Shown: positions 34,394-43,516, counted from the first letter of the stretch. The stretch: 64,000 bases of DNA from Thalassospira lucentensis (GCF_001613805.1 NZ_LPVY01000008.1:62001-126000); one strand, 5' to 3'. Notes: generated by a model not told the origin, from the letters alone. Program-made: numbers and translations.

Positions 34394-35236
34394 ATGCAAT
34401 TTATAACCCGGACAGGGTTTGCGGGGGCGGTTTGTGCTGCCGGACTGTTGCTGGCAAATATTGCACATTCCCACGACGCATCGCAGCATCTTGCCGTCAA
34501 TGATGATGGCGGGCGCGATTGTACCCGTCTGCTGGCATCCGGAAATCCTGATTATCCGCCTTATCTCTGGCCAGCAGAAGATGGCAGCAATCATTTGATT
34601 GGCGCGGCAGCAGATTTTCTTCAGCGCGTTGGCGAAGCTGCGGGTATCGTGATCGAGGTTGTTAATACCGGCAGCTGGGGGCGCGTGCAGCAGCATATGC
34701 GCGAAGGCGGAATTGATATGATTGCCGGGGCTTTCTTCACCGTTCCGCGGCTCGAATACATGGATTATTTTTATCCCGCATTTCAGGGGACGCGCACTGT
34801 CATCTGGACCAAGGACAATATCGATATCAATTATCGCCAGTGGTCGGACCTTCGCGGGCTTGAAGGTCTTACCGTGATCAATAACAGTTTTGGTCAGGGG
34901 TTTGATACCTACGCGGCCCAAAACCTGACGATCCGCGAAGTCCCAAGTCTGGAACAGGGCCTGAAGATGCTGGATCGTGATCGCGGCGAATATCTGATTT
35001 ATGAAGAATTTCCCGGCAAAGCTTTTGCTGCGCGGGAAAATATTGACGGAATTCGCAGTTACGACGTCCCGGTCAGTGAAGAAAGCCTGTATCTGACCAT
35101 GTCACACAAGTCGCCATGCAATACTGGTGCATTGCGCGGCCGGATCGCGCAAGCCTTGTTCAAGCTGGTGAACGACGACGTGATGACTGATATGCTCGAA
35201 GCCAGCATCGCCCGCTGGAGCGCGGGTACAAACTGA
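34394..35236 (+). CDS. Family 3 extracellular solute-binding protein
   Basis: About 280 residues with a signal peptide (MQFITRTGFAGAVCAAGLLLANIAHSHD) and a SBP_bac_3 domain: NPDYPPYLWPAEDGSNHLIGAAADFLQRVGEAAGI at the start of the domain, GGIDMIAGAFFTVPRLEYMDYFYPAF in the middle, and LYLTMSHKSPCN near the hinge exit. Such proteins bind amino acids or similar small molecules in the periplasm. No permease or ATPase gene is adjacent, so it is an orphan binding protein that may serve a distant transporter or a sensor. GGAG precedes ATG 34394; upstream GTG codons are less likely. Confidence 0.88.
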   Translation: MQFITRTGFAGAVCAAGLLLANIAHSHDASQHLAVNDDGGRDCTRLLASGNPDYPPYLWPAEDGSNHLIGAAADFLQRVGEAAGIVIEVVNTGSWGRVQQHMREGGIDMIAGAFFTVPRLEYMDYFYPAFQGTRTVIWTKDNIDINYRQWSDLRGLEGLTVINNSFGQGFDTYAAQNLTIREVPSLEQGLKMLDRDRGEYLIYEEFPGKAFAARENIDGIRSYDVPVSEESLYLTMSHKSPCNTGALRGRIAQALFKLVNDDVMTDMLEASIARWSAGTN

Positions 35237-35318
35237 TCCCTGCTAATCCCAGAAAACTTCTGAAAACCGGCACCTGACCTATTGCGATCATAAATCGGTA
35301 TAGTTGTGCGGATTTGAT

Positions 35319-35347
35319 TTGACGTTAACGTAAACGTTAACTAAAAC
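35319..35347 (+). promoter_or_regulatory. LiuR-type (MerR family) operator and promoter candidate
   Basis: GTTAACGT-AA-ACGTTAAC (35324-35341) is a perfect 18-bp palindrome. It overlaps a TTGACG box at 35319 and is followed at 17-bp spacing by TAAAAC (35342-35347). A palindrome lying between -35 and -10 elements is how MerR-family regulators bind, and TTAACGTNAACG-like sites are known for LiuR, the regulator of branched-chain amino-acid and acyl-CoA catabolism. The downstream genes are a thioesterase and isovaleryl-CoA dehydrogenase, which fits. Confidence 0.6.
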
Positions 35348-35426
35348 GGAATCGCGTCACAACCCGTCATTCCCGGTTATTAAAAAGATTGGGCCGGAAT
35401 GGCCGCAGGCAGAACAGGACCGAGAA

Positions 35427-35894
35427 ATGGCACAGTTTGAGCCGCAAAATCCGAATTATGATGTCGAAGTCCGACATCGGTTTCGTCAGCAACCCTACAA
35501 TCTGTCGATTGGGGCTGAGGTCATCGACGTGAAGCCGGGGCGGGTCGAGATTGTGGTTCCGTCGCGTGCCGATCTGATCCAGCATAATGGCTATTTTCAC
35601 GGCGGCCTGATTGCCGGGCTTGCGGACATTGCAGGCGGTTTCGCCGGATGGAGCCTTGTTGCCGAAGATCAGGGCATGCTGACCATCGAATACAAGCTTA
35701 ATATCGTTGCACCGGGCATCGGGCAGGAATTGCGGGCGGTGGGTGAAGTCGTTTCGCGCGGCAGGTCGATTATTGTTACGCGCATTGATGTTTTCGGCAG
35801 CAAGGATGGTGCACCGGTTCTGTGCGCGACTTCGCTTCAGACACTGAAAGTGATGAAGCTGCCGCCAGAACTTCTGGGCGACGCAGCGGCTTAA
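35427..35894 (+). CDS. PaaI family acyl-CoA thioesterase (hotdog fold)
   Basis: This 155-residue hotdog protein has the PaaI-type active-site segment LIQHNGYFHGGLIAGLADIAGGFAG (HGG motif, about residues 52-76) and the strand MLTIEYKLNIVAPG. It would hydrolyse an acyl- or aryl-CoA. It lies 85 bp downstream of a LiuR-like operator and 63 bp upstream of isovaleryl-CoA dehydrogenase, so it may recycle CoA from branched-chain intermediates; that role is inferred from position. AGGA precedes the ATG at 35427. Confidence 0.9.
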   Translation: MAQFEPQNPNYDVEVRHRFRQQPYNLSIGAEVIDVKPGRVEIVVPSRADLIQHNGYFHGGLIAGLADIAGGFAGWSLVAEDQGMLTIEYKLNIVAPGIGQELRAVGEVVSRGRSIIVTRIDVFGSKDGAPVLCATSLQTLKVMKLPPELLGDAAA

Positions 35895-35957
35895 ACCATC
35901 AAGCGGGTCTTATACCCGTGACCAAACAGAACTCCATTCCAGGGCAGGATAATTATC

Positions 35958-37130
35958 ATGGCATTTTTCGAATTTCCCGGATTGAAATTTGATCTCGGCG
36001 ATACTGCAGAAGCGATCCGAGAAACCGTTTCATCCTTTGCTGAGGCCGAAATCGCGCCGCGCGCCGCCGAAATCGATGAAAAAAATGAATTTCCCAGCGA
36101 TCTGTGGCGCAAGTTTGGTGATCTTGGTCTGCTGGGTATGACGGTTCCCGAGGAAGATGGTGGCACCGGCCTTGGCTATCTTGAACATGTGATTGCCATG
36201 GAAGAAATCAGCCGCGCATCGGCCTCGGTTGCTCTTTCCTATGGGGCGCATTCCAACCTGTGCGTCAATCAGATCAAGCGTAACGCCAATGCCGAACAAA
36301 AGGCAAAGTATCTGCCAAAGCTGATGAGTGGCGAGCATGTCGGTGCGCTGGCCATGAGCGAGCCGGGGGCCGGTTCGGATGTGGTATCGATGAAGTTGCG
36401 TGCCGAGAAAAAGGGCGACCGTTTCATCCTGAATGGCAACAAGATGTGGATCACCAATGGCCCGGATGCCGATACGCTGGTGGTCTACGCCAAAACCGAT
36501 ATCGATGCCGGTCCCAAGGGAATTACGGCTTTTATCATAGAAAAAGGTTTCAAGGGGTTCTCGACCGCGCAGAAGCTCGACAAGCTTGGCATGAGGGGCT
36601 CCAATACCTGTGAGCTGGTGTTTCAGGATTGCGAAGTGCCCGAGGAAAACATTCTTGGCAACCTGAACGGTGGTGTCCGTGTTCTGATGAGCGGCCTTGA
36701 TTACGAGCGTGCTGTTCTGGCAGCAGGCCCGACCGGCATCATGCGCGCCTGCATGGATGTGGTCGTGCCTTATATTCACGAACGCAAACAGTTCGGCAAA
36801 GCGATTGGCGAGTTTCAGCTGATGCAGGGCAAGATTGCCGATATGTACACCACGATGAATGCCTGCCGGGCCTATGTTTACGAAGTTGCCAAGGCATGTG
36901 ATCGTGGTGAAACATCGCGCAAGGATGCCGCTGGTGTGATCCTTTATGCTGCGGAAAAAGCAACCTGGATGGCGCTTGAAGCCATTCAGACGCTGGGTGG
37001 CAATGGCTATATCAACGAATATCCGACCGGCCGCCTGTTGCGCGATGCCAAGCTTTATGAAATCGGTGCTGGAACAAGCGAAATCCGTCGCATGTTGATC
37101 GGCCGTGAGCTTTTCGGTGAAACCGCCTAA
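35958..37130 (+). CDS. ivd: Isovaleryl-CoA dehydrogenase
   Basis: This 390-residue acyl-CoA dehydrogenase resembles the isovaleryl-CoA subgroup strongly: [20 protein letters not shown]-like sequence (here [20 protein letters not shown]), [20 protein letters not shown], and [36 protein letters not shown], where the glutamate of DYERAV lies in the helix used as base by isovaleryl-CoA dehydrogenases. The C-terminal FAD segment [42 protein letters not shown] is intact. It oxidises isovaleryl-CoA in leucine breakdown, passing electrons to ETF. It is followed 29 bp later by a thiolase. Confidence 0.93.
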   Translation: MAFFEFPGLKFDLGDTAEAIRETVSSFAEAEIAPRAAEIDEKNEFPSDLWRKFGDLGLLGMTVPEEDGGTGLGYLEHVIAMEEISRASASVALSYGAHSNLCVNQIKRNANAEQKAKYLPKLMSGEHVGALAMSEPGAGSDVVSMKLRAEKKGDRFILNGNKMWITNGPDADTLVVYAKTDIDAGPKGITAFIIEKGFKGFSTAQKLDKLGMRGSNTCELVFQDCEVPEENILGNLNGGVRVLMSGLDYERAVLAAGPTGIMRACMDVVVPYIHERKQFGKAIGEFQLMQGKIADMYTTMNACRAYVYEVAKACDRGETSRKDAAGVILYAAEKATWMALEAIQTLGGNGYINEYPTGRLLRDAKLYEIGAGTSEIRRMLIGRELFGETA

Positions 37131-37159
37131 TCCCCTATTTGGAATACAGGATCAGATTC

Positions 37160-38347
37160 ATGAGCAATTCAGACCCCATCGTTATCGTTTCCTGCGCCAG
37201 AACCCCGATGGGCGGCATGCAGGGTGATTTTGCAACCGTTACCGCATCCGAACTGGGCGGCGTTGCCATCAAGGCCGCGCTTGAACGTGGCGGTGTTGCA
37301 TCCGACGATGTAGACGAAGTCATCATGGGTAATGTTCTGCCCGCCGGTCAGGGGCAGGCCCCGGCGCGTCAGGCGGCATGGAGCGCAGGCATCCCGCGTT
37401 CCGCCGGTGCAACGACGATCAACAAGATGTGCGGATCGGGCATGAAAGCCGTGATGTTTGCCCATGATATTCTGTGTGCTGGCAGTGCCGATGTCATGGT
37501 CGTTGGTGGTATGGAAAGCATGACCAATGCACCCTTCCTTCTGCCCAATATGCGTAGTGGCCAGCGGTACGGTCATACCGAGGTCTATGATCACATGGCG
37601 CTGGACGGGCTTGAGGATGCCTATGAAAAGGGTCGTTCAATGGGCACCTTTGCCGAGGCGACAGTTGATAAATATGGCTTTACCCGTGAACAGCAGGATG
37701 ATTATGCAATCACGTCATTGACGCGTGCACAGAATGCGGCAAATGCCGGGCATTTCGATACGGAAATTGCCCCGGTGTCATTTACCACCCGTAAAGGCGA
37801 TGTAACCATTTCCGCCGATGAACAGCCGCCCAAAGCGAAACCGGAAAAAATCCCGACCTTGCGTCCGGCATTCCGTAAGGACGGTACCGTGACAGCGGCT
37901 CATTCGGCATCCATTTCGGACGGTGCGGCGGCAATGGTAATGATGCGCCAGTCCGAAGCAGAAAAACGTGGTTTGAAACCTTTGGCGAAAATCATGGGAC
38001 ATGCAACCCATGCGCAAGAGCCGTGCTGGTTCACGACCGCCCCGATTGACTCGATTAAAAAAGTGCTGGCGAAAACCGGTTGGGCCAAGGATGACGTTGA
38101 TCTTTGGGAAATCAACGAAGCCTTTGCTGTGGTGGCAATGGCCGCCATGCGTGATCTCGACCTTGACCATGGCAAAGTCAATATCCATGGCGGTGCCTGT
38201 GCGCTTGGCCATCCGATTGGTGCGACCGGTGCACGTCTGCTGGTGACTTTGATCCATGCACTTAAAACCCATGGTGGAACCAGGGGGGTGGCATCACTTT
38301 GTATTGGTGGCGGCGAAGCAACTGCGGTCGCCATAGAGCTTTTGTGA
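37160..38347 (+). CDS. Acetyl-CoA C-acetyltransferase (thiolase)
   Basis: This 395-residue thiolase has the nucleophilic cysteine in TINKMCGSGMKAVM (about residue 91), the histidine in HGGACALGHPIGATGARLLVTL and the second cysteine in SLCIGGGEATAVAIELL, all intact. It condenses or cleaves acetoacetyl-CoA; placed after ivd it could finish leucine or ketone-body catabolism. No methylcrotonyl-CoA carboxylase genes are in the window, so the pathway is incomplete here. The ATG at 37160 is chosen because MSNSDPIVIVSCARTPMG matches the family start. Confidence 0.93.
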   Translation: MSNSDPIVIVSCARTPMGGMQGDFATVTASELGGVAIKAALERGGVASDDVDEVIMGNVLPAGQGQAPARQAAWSAGIPRSAGATTINKMCGSGMKAVMFAHDILCAGSADVMVVGGMESMTNAPFLLPNMRSGQRYGHTEVYDHMALDGLEDAYEKGRSMGTFAEATVDKYGFTREQQDDYAITSLTRAQNAANAGHFDTEIAPVSFTTRKGDVTISADEQPPKAKPEKIPTLRPAFRKDGTVTAAHSASISDGAAAMVMMRQSEAEKRGLKPLAKIMGHATHAQEPCWFTTAPIDSIKKVLAKTGWAKDDVDLWEINEAFAVVAMAAMRDLDLDHGKVNIHGGACALGHPIGATGARLLVTLIHALKTHGGTRGVASLCIGGGEATAVAIELL

Positions 38348-38453
38348 GCCAGATTAAAGTTGTTCTAAAAATCAGTGATTGGGGCTACCAACTTGCGCGA
38401 ATTCACCCTATTTTGTCGCCAGAGTGATTGACGAGGATGAGGGAATTCGCGTG

Positions 38454-39074
38454 ATGTCAAAACCGACAGTCGACCGGATGCTTGCCGGATTTAAAAGCTT
38501 CAAGGCGATGTATTACGAGCAACGCCCTGAACGAGTAGAAGATTTGGTCAATATGGGCCAAAAGCCGGAAGTTCTGCTGATTGCCTGTTCGGACTCCCGT
38601 GTTGATCCGGCGATTTTGACCAATGCCGAACCGGGTGAGATGTTCGTCGTTCGTAACGTGGCAAACCTGGTGCCGCCTTATGAGCCTGACGAGAATTATC
38701 ACGGAACGTCAGCGGCGATTGAATTTGCCGTTCGCGATCTTAAGGTCAAGGATATCGTCATTCTTGGTCATTCGGGATGTGGTGGTATGGCGGCTTTGGT
38801 CGAGCATGGTGACGCGGGCAAGGTGCCTGATCGTGACTTTATCGGCGAATGGGTCAGCATTGCGAAATGCTGCCTTCATCACGGGCCGGATGTGGATAAG
38901 GTGTCCCGGCATTCGATCCGTAATTCGCTTGAAAATCTGATGACTTTCCCGTTCATCAAGGAACGGGTCGATGCCGGTGACCTTAACCTGCATGGTTGGT
39001 GGTACGGCATGAAGGAAGGCATCCTGTGGCGTTTTGATGCCGAGCAGGACAAATTTGTTCAGGGCGAAGAATAG
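38454..39074 (+). CDS. Beta-class carbonic anhydrase
   Basis: About 206 residues, interconverting CO2 and bicarbonate with a zinc held by the Cys of ACSDSRVDP, and the His and Cys of LGHSGCGGM; the Asp-Arg dyad of CSDSR is present. VRNVANLVPPYE is a further family motif, as is LHGWWYGMKEGILWRF near the end. ATG at 38454 is used; upstream in-frame codons from 38379 fall in the intergenic leader. It sits between the thiolase and the acyl-CoA dehydrogenase and might supply bicarbonate for acyl-CoA carboxylases, a speculative link. Confidence 0.95.
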   Translation: MSKPTVDRMLAGFKSFKAMYYEQRPERVEDLVNMGQKPEVLLIACSDSRVDPAILTNAEPGEMFVVRNVANLVPPYEPDENYHGTSAAIEFAVRDLKVKDIVILGHSGCGGMAALVEHGDAGKVPDRDFIGEWVSIAKCCLHHGPDVDKVSRHSIRNSLENLMTFPFIKERVDAGDLNLHGWWYGMKEGILWRFDAEQDKFVQGEE

Positions 39075-39143
39075 GCCCGGCCTGATGAAAACGATCTTCT
39101 GATCGCATGGCTGGTGCATCGCCCAATGGGGAGGATGGCCGCC

Positions 39144-40277
39144 ATGCGGTTGGAAGAACATCAGATCATGGTGCGCGATACCGCGCGCGAGTTCGCCGAA
39201 AATGAACTCAAACCTCATGCCGCAAAATGGGACATCCACCATACCTTTCCGGCCGAAGCGATTGCCGGATTGGGAGAACTTGGCTTTTTGGGCATGCTGG
39301 TGCCCGAAGAATATGGCGGGGCGGGCATGGATCATGTCGCCTATGCGCTGGCACTCGAAGAAATAGCTGCTGGCGATGGGGCAACATCCACCATCATGTC
39401 GGTGCATAATTCGGTCGGGTGTATGCCGATCCTGAAATTCGGTACCGAAGATCAGAAAGAAAAATATCTGGTCCCGATGGCGCGCGGCGAAAAGATCGGC
39501 GCGTTCTGTCTGACCGAGCCGCAAGCCGGATCGGATGCCAGTTCCTTGCGGACGCGTGCCGTGCGCGATGGTGATGACTGGATTATCAACGGCTCCAAAC
39601 AATTCATAACATCGGGCAGTGAAGGCGATGTTGCAATTGTGTTTGCCGTGACGGACCCGGAAGCAGGCAAACGTGGTATTTCTGCCTTTATCGTGCCCAC
39701 CGACACGCCGGGCTATGTGGTGTCACGGGTCGAGGAAAAGCTTGGACAGAATGCATCGGATACCTGCCAGATCACCTTTGTTGAATGCCGTGTTCCGGCG
39801 GAAAACATGCTGGGTGCAGAAGGTCAGGGGTACAAGATCGCGCTTGCGAACCTTGAGGGCGGGCGCATCGGTATTGCCGCCCAGTCGGTCGGCATGGCGC
39901 GTGCTGCGTTCGAAGCTGCGCGCGATTACGCCAATGAGCGCGAAACGTTCGGTAAAAAAATCATTGATCATCAGGCGGTGGCATTCCGCCTTGCCGATAT
40001 GGCTACCAAAATCGATGCTGCACGGTTGCTGGTGCATCGTGCAGCAGCGTTGCGCGATGATGGCAAGCCCTGCCTGACCGAGGCCTGCATGGCAAAGCTT
40101 TATGCGTCTGAAATTGCCGAACAGGTTTGTTCTGCCGCGATCCAGATTCACGGCGGCTATGGTTATCTGAAAGACTTCCCGGTCGAACGGATTTACCGTG
40201 ATGTCCGGGTGTGCCAGATCTATGAAGGCACATCCGATATCCAGCGTATGGTGATCGCGCGGTCGCTGGCCGATTAA
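39144..40277 (+). CDS. Acyl-CoA dehydrogenase, short/branched-chain (ACAD8-like)
   Basis: About 377 residues, complete. Marks are [45 protein letters not shown], the FAD motif [17 protein letters not shown], and the C-terminal segment [43 protein letters not shown] with the catalytic Glu in YEGTSD. The pattern fits isobutyryl-CoA or butyryl-CoA dehydrogenases. ATG at 39144 has GGGAGG ten bases upstream; earlier starts (39126, 39135, GTG 39114) are possible. Its stop codon overlaps that of the convergent unknown gene. Confidence 0.92.
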   Translation: MRLEEHQIMVRDTAREFAENELKPHAAKWDIHHTFPAEAIAGLGELGFLGMLVPEEYGGAGMDHVAYALALEEIAAGDGATSTIMSVHNSVGCMPILKFGTEDQKEKYLVPMARGEKIGAFCLTEPQAGSDASSLRTRAVRDGDDWIINGSKQFITSGSEGDVAIVFAVTDPEAGKRGISAFIVPTDTPGYVVSRVEEKLGQNASDTCQITFVECRVPAENMLGAEGQGYKIALANLEGGRIGIAAQSVGMARAAFEAARDYANERETFGKKIIDHQAVAFRLADMATKIDAARLLVHRAAALRDDGKPCLTEACMAKLYASEIAEQVCSAAIQIHGGYGYLKDFPVERIYRDVRVCQIYEGTSDIQRMVIARSLAD

Positions 40278-40729
40278 ATGCCGGGTGGTGGGCCAAATCG
40301 ATCTAGATAGCGTTCGGCGCGGGGCAATGCGTTGTGAAGAAACTGATCTGGTTCGCGCAACCAAAGGCCTTTGATTTCCTTTGATTTTTGCTCCGATATC
40401 AGAACGTTACGAGGCAGCAGGGTAAGTTCTGCATTCCATCCCGGCCAGCGTTGTCTCGCCCGCTTGAAATAATGGGCGATTAGGTCGGTGCGCTTGCTGT
40501 AACCATGATAGTCAAATGCCCACTCGTTCCATATGACGATAATATGGCTGCCGGTATAACCTTCAAACGGGCGAAGCCAGAGTGGCTGCATTGTCCTTGT
40601 TGTGTGCCGATCAAGAAAGGCGTGTGCGAGAATGTGACACGCACCGCAGGCAAAAAAGACCCTGTCGGGTAGGTTCCAGCGTTTGGCCGGATCGGATTTG
40701 CAGTAATTTTTGGTACGGGGCTGATACAT
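40274..40729 (-). CDS. Conserved protein of unknown function in the pspF transcript
   Basis: This 151-residue soluble protein has no signal peptide or helices. Recognisable features are two cysteine pairs near the N-terminus (ACGACH, and an isolated Cys at about 10), [18 protein letters not shown] in the centre and [36 protein letters not shown] at the end. It resembles hypothetical proteins seen in other alphaproteobacteria but I cannot assign a fold or function. It begins 15 bp after the pspF stop on the same strand, so it is probably co-transcribed and may belong to the envelope-stress response. It ends by overlapping the stop of the convergent acyl-CoA dehydrogenase. Confidence 0.75.
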   Translation of the reverse strand: MYQPRTKNYCKSDPAKRWNLPDRVFFACGACHILAHAFLDRHTTRTMQPLWLRPFEGYTGSHIIVIWNEWAFDYHGYSKRTDLIAHYFKRARQRWPGWNAELTLLPRNVLISEQKSKEIKGLWLREPDQFLHNALPRAERYLDRFGPPPGI

Positions 40730-40744
40730 GCCTGTGTTCCGGGT

Positions 40745-41749
40745 CTATTTTCCGGGATGCACTTTGTGTTTGTCGAGTAATCGGCGGAACTGATGATAAT
40801 TCAGGCTGAGTTGTTTGGCGGCTTCGGTCTGATTGTTGGCGTTGTCTGCCAGTGCCTTTTCCAGAAGGCGAATTTCGAAGGTTGCGACTTCTGATTTGAA
40901 GTCGATGCCGGTTTCGTCGCCTGAGTTTTGGGGCGCAGCCTTGGCCGGGGCGGCGGCTTTGGCTCCGGTTTCGGACCATATGTTGGCAAAGGGATCAAGT
41001 GCGATACGCCCAAGCGGGTTTTCGTCATCTTCAGCCAGATAAAGGCTGCGTTCAACCGCGTTGCGCAATTCGCGGACATTGCCCGGCCATGAATGGGTCA
41101 GAAGCTGTCGTGCGGCGGTGGGAGTAAAGCCAGCAAAAACGGAACGTGACAGGCGCTTGGTCATTTCAAGGGCGAATTGTTCGGCAAGCGGCAGAATATC
41201 ATCGGATCGTTCTCGAAGTGGCGGTACGGCAATTACATCAAAGGCAAGGCGATCAAGCAGGTCGGCGCGGAATTTTCCCTGATGGGCCAGTTCGCGCAGA
41301 TTTTCATTGGTGACGCCAATCACGCGGGTATCGACTTCAATTACGTCAGAGCCGCCAACGCGTTCTATTTCACCGTATTCAACAACGCGCAGAAGCTTTT
41401 CCTGCACCATCGGGCTGGCGGTGGCGATTTCGTCCAAAATAATGGTGCCGCCATGTGCGCGTTCAAATCGTCCGACATGGCGTTTGGTGGCTCCGGTAAA
41501 CGCACCGGCTTCGTGACCGAATAGCTCGGTATCCAGCAGGCTTTCGGTCAGGGCCGCGCAATTGACTTTGATCAGGGGGCCGCCCCAGCGCCGGGACAGA
41601 TAATGCAGGCGTGATGCAATCAGCTCCTTGCCCGACCCGCGTTCGCCGATCACCAGACATGGCCGTTCAATCGGCGCCAGACGTGAAACATGTTCAAGGG
41701 CGGCCAGAAAAACGGGGTCTTCGCCCAATATTGGCTGCAAACTATCCAT
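40745..41749 (-). CDS. pspF: Phage-shock operon activator PspF
   Basis: This sigma-54 activator of about 334 residues starts directly with the AAA+ domain: Walker A IGERGSGKELIASRLHYLSRRW, the GAFTGA loop in LFGHEAGAFTGATKRH that contacts sigma-54, Walker B GGTIILDE, and the R-finger region. A Fis-type helix-turn-helix closes the protein (EAAKQLSLNYHQFRRLLDKH). It lacks a receiver domain, as PspF does, and would be held inactive by PspA. An Ala/Pro linker separates the two domains. ATG 41749 (MDSLQPILGEDPVFLAALEHVSRLAPIERP) matches the PspF start. Divergent from pspA. Confidence 0.95.
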   Translation of the reverse strand: MDSLQPILGEDPVFLAALEHVSRLAPIERPCLVIGERGSGKELIASRLHYLSRRWGGPLIKVNCAALTESLLDTELFGHEAGAFTGATKRHVGRFERAHGGTIILDEIATASPMVQEKLLRVVEYGEIERVGGSDVIEVDTRVIGVTNENLRELAHQGKFRADLLDRLAFDVIAVPPLRERSDDILPLAEQFALEMTKRLSRSVFAGFTPTAARQLLTHSWPGNVRELRNAVERSLYLAEDDENPLGRIALDPFANIWSETGAKAAAPAKAAPQNSGDETGIDFKSEVATFEIRLLEKALADNANNQTEAAKQLSLNYHQFRRLLDKHKVHPGK

Positions 41750-41851
41750 TTCGCGAAAAACGTTATCGAAAAACGATATTAAAGTCGCGAAAAATATAAC
41801 TTTCCAAGAGTGATGATATGTTAAATCATTGATTTTGTTGAAAAATAAAAC

Positions 41852-41868
41852 TGGCACGCTGCCTGCAA
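41852..41868 (+). promoter_or_regulatory. Sigma-54 promoter of pspABC
   Basis: TGGCACGCTGCCTGCAA matches the -24/-12 consensus TGGCACG-N4-TTGC(A/T), with one mismatch (C for T at -13/-14) and the required ten bases between GG (41853-41854) and GC (41865-41866). It lies about 50 bp before the pspA ATG. The AT-rich 41760-41850 region, with repeated CGAAAAA motifs, is where PspF upstream activating sites would be. Confidence 0.85.
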
Positions 41869-41918
41869 TAGTTGGATCAGAATTTTTGCGTCCCCCGTAT
41901 TCTTAAGGAGATCAGACA

Positions 41919-42584
41919 ATGGGCGTGTTCTCGCGTTTGTCCGATATCGTAAATGCCAATATCAACTCGCTTCTGGATCGTGCTGAAGATCCGGAGAAAA
42001 TGGTTCGATTGATGATCCAGGAAATGGAAGATACCCTGGTCGAAGTTCGTTCCGCTGCCGTCAAGGCGATTGCCGACAAGAAGGAAGTAGAGCGCAAGCT
42101 CAAGAAACTTCATGACGGTCAGCTTGAGTGGGAAGGCAAAGCAGAATTTGCCATTTCCAAAGGCCGTGATGATCTGGCGAAAGGTGCGTTGATGGCGCGT
42201 CGTCGTCTGGCCGATCAGAGTGCCGTGCTGGAGCGCGAGCTTGAAGTGATTGAGGAAACGCTTGGCAAGTTCGATGATGATCTGAACAAGCTTCAGAACA
42301 AGCTCAACGAAGCCAAGGGCAAGCAGCGTGCAGTTGAAATCCGCATGCAGACCGCCGAAAAGCGTGTCAAGATGCGTGAAAAACTGCATTCCGGTCAGAT
42401 CGACGAAGCGCTTCTGCGCTATGAGCAGATGGAGCGTCGCATTGACGAGCTTGAAGCTGGCGCGGACTCCTGGGACCTTGGTCGCGGGCAGAGCCTTGAA
42501 GAGCAGTTCGATGATCTTGAAGCCGAGCTCGGGATCGAGGACGATCTGAAAGAGCTTAAGGCTCGGGTCAAAAAAGACAAATAA
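41919..42584 (+). CDS. pspA: Phage shock protein A
   Basis: This 221-residue PspA/IM30 family protein is almost entirely coiled coil. The amphipathic N-terminal helix MGVFSRLSDIVNANINSLLDRAEDPEKMVRLMIQEMEDTLVEVRS binds stressed membranes, and later helices include RRLADQSAVLERELEVIEETLGKFDDDLNKLQNKLNEAKGKQ. It has two jobs: repairing or stabilising the inner membrane as an oligomer, and inhibiting PspF. The length is typical. AAGGAG precedes the ATG, and a sigma-54 promoter lies upstream. Confidence 0.97.
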   Translation: MGVFSRLSDIVNANINSLLDRAEDPEKMVRLMIQEMEDTLVEVRSAAVKAIADKKEVERKLKKLHDGQLEWEGKAEFAISKGRDDLAKGALMARRRLADQSAVLERELEVIEETLGKFDDDLNKLQNKLNEAKGKQRAVEIRMQTAEKRVKMREKLHSGQIDEALLRYEQMERRIDELEAGADSWDLGRGQSLEEQFDDLEAELGIEDDLKELKARVKKDK

Positions 42585-42640
42585 TCAGCGGTTTGCGTGT
42601 TTCGATGCGATAAGCTGCAACAAAGGTTGAGCTGACTGAG

Positions 42641-42889
42641 ATGTGGGCGATTGCTGTACCGCTAATTGTGTTTGTTGTCGTTGTCGGTCCGGTATGGGTT
42701 GTGTTTCACTACATAACACTCTGGAAACGGATGAAAGCCGAACAGCAAAAATCCAGTCCGGAACAGGTGGCGAAGGAAAAGGAAATCGTCGCCATGCTGA
42801 AAGGCCGGGCAGAACGCCTTGAAAATCGTGTCGAAATACTTGAACGCCTGTTGGATGCCGAGGTTGCCGAATGGAGGAACAGGATATGA
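42641..42889 (+). CDS. pspB: Phage shock protein B
   Basis: This 82-residue protein has one N-terminal membrane helix (MWAIAVPLIVFVVVVGPVWVVFHYITLW) and a cytoplasmic amphipathic coiled coil with RMKAEQ and ...MLKGRAERLENRVEILERLLDAEVAEWR. This is the PspB signature. It works with PspC to relieve PspA inhibition of PspF under membrane stress. Its stop overlaps the pspC start (ATGA). Confidence 0.93.
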   Translation: MWAIAVPLIVFVVVVGPVWVVFHYITLWKRMKAEQQKSSPEQVAKEKEIVAMLKGRAERLENRVEILERLLDAEVAEWRNRI

Positions 42890-43464
42890 CTGCCCAGCAA
42901 GCTGCTGCCGGTGCCGGTTATCAGCGCGGTCACAAGAAACATCGTCATGGCGGATGCCGTTTCCGGCATCATGACCAGGATGGCAAGGAATGCGGTGGCG
43001 TCATTCGCAGGACAACACGCGGGATCGCGGAGAAGTTCGGTATCCCGCGCAAAGGGGTTCTGATCGCCTTCATCCTGATCCTGATTTTCAGCTTCCCTGT
43101 CGGTGTGTTGCTGTTTGCCTTTGCATGGGCCTATGTGCATCATCCGGAATGGTTTGATGGTCTGCGCGGCAAATTCCGCGGGGCCGGTCGCCCGGGAACA
43201 TATAATGCCTCGACCACGCATGCCGGTGCGACCGAAGAACGTCCGACGATGGGTGTCGATTTCGAGGAGCCCTGGATGGAAGATCTTCGTGAGAAATTCG
43301 ATGATCTCGAACGTCGGACCGGTTCGATGGAAGGTTATGTGGCTTCCGGCGATTACCGGCTCGCTTCCGAGCTTGAAAAGATGAAAAAGGACGATGCCAG
43401 CGACAAGCATGATGTCGATGGTAAATCTGACGACGCTTCATCCTCCCCCAACGATAAAGCGTAA
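42886..43464 (+). CDS. pspC: Phage shock protein C with His-rich N-terminus and long tail
   Basis: About 192 residues. The PspC domain (about 50-100) includes RTTRGIAEKFGIPRKGVLIAFILILIFSFPVGVLLFAFAWAYV. Two features extend it beyond the usual 120: a His/Arg-rich N-terminal segment (RGHKKHRHGGCRFRHHDQDGKECGG) that could bind metal, and a long hydrophilic C-terminal region with EDLREKFDDLERRTGSMEGYVASGDYRLASELEKMK, resembling the extended tail of alphaproteobacterial PspC. ATG 42886 follows GGAGG within pspB; ATG 42871 is an alternative. Confidence 0.9.
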   Translation: MTAQQAAAGAGYQRGHKKHRHGGCRFRHHDQDGKECGGVIRRTTRGIAEKFGIPRKGVLIAFILILIFSFPVGVLLFAFAWAYVHHPEWFDGLRGKFRGAGRPGTYNASTTHAGATEERPTMGVDFEEPWMEDLREKFDDLERRTGSMEGYVASGDYRLASELEKMKKDDASDKHDVDGKSDDASSSPNDKA

Positions 43465-43482
43465 CGCATGCTGTGATGACGC

Positions 43483-43516
43483 CGGTATCACCCCCCCCTG
43501 CCTTGCAGTGATACCG
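43483..43516. repeat. Inverted repeat after pspC
   Basis: CGGTATCAC and GTGATACCG are exact 9-bp arms around a 16-base pyrimidine-rich loop. No T-run follows. It lies just before the operon terminator at 43541 and may be a 3'-end stabilising hairpin. Confidence 0.5.
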
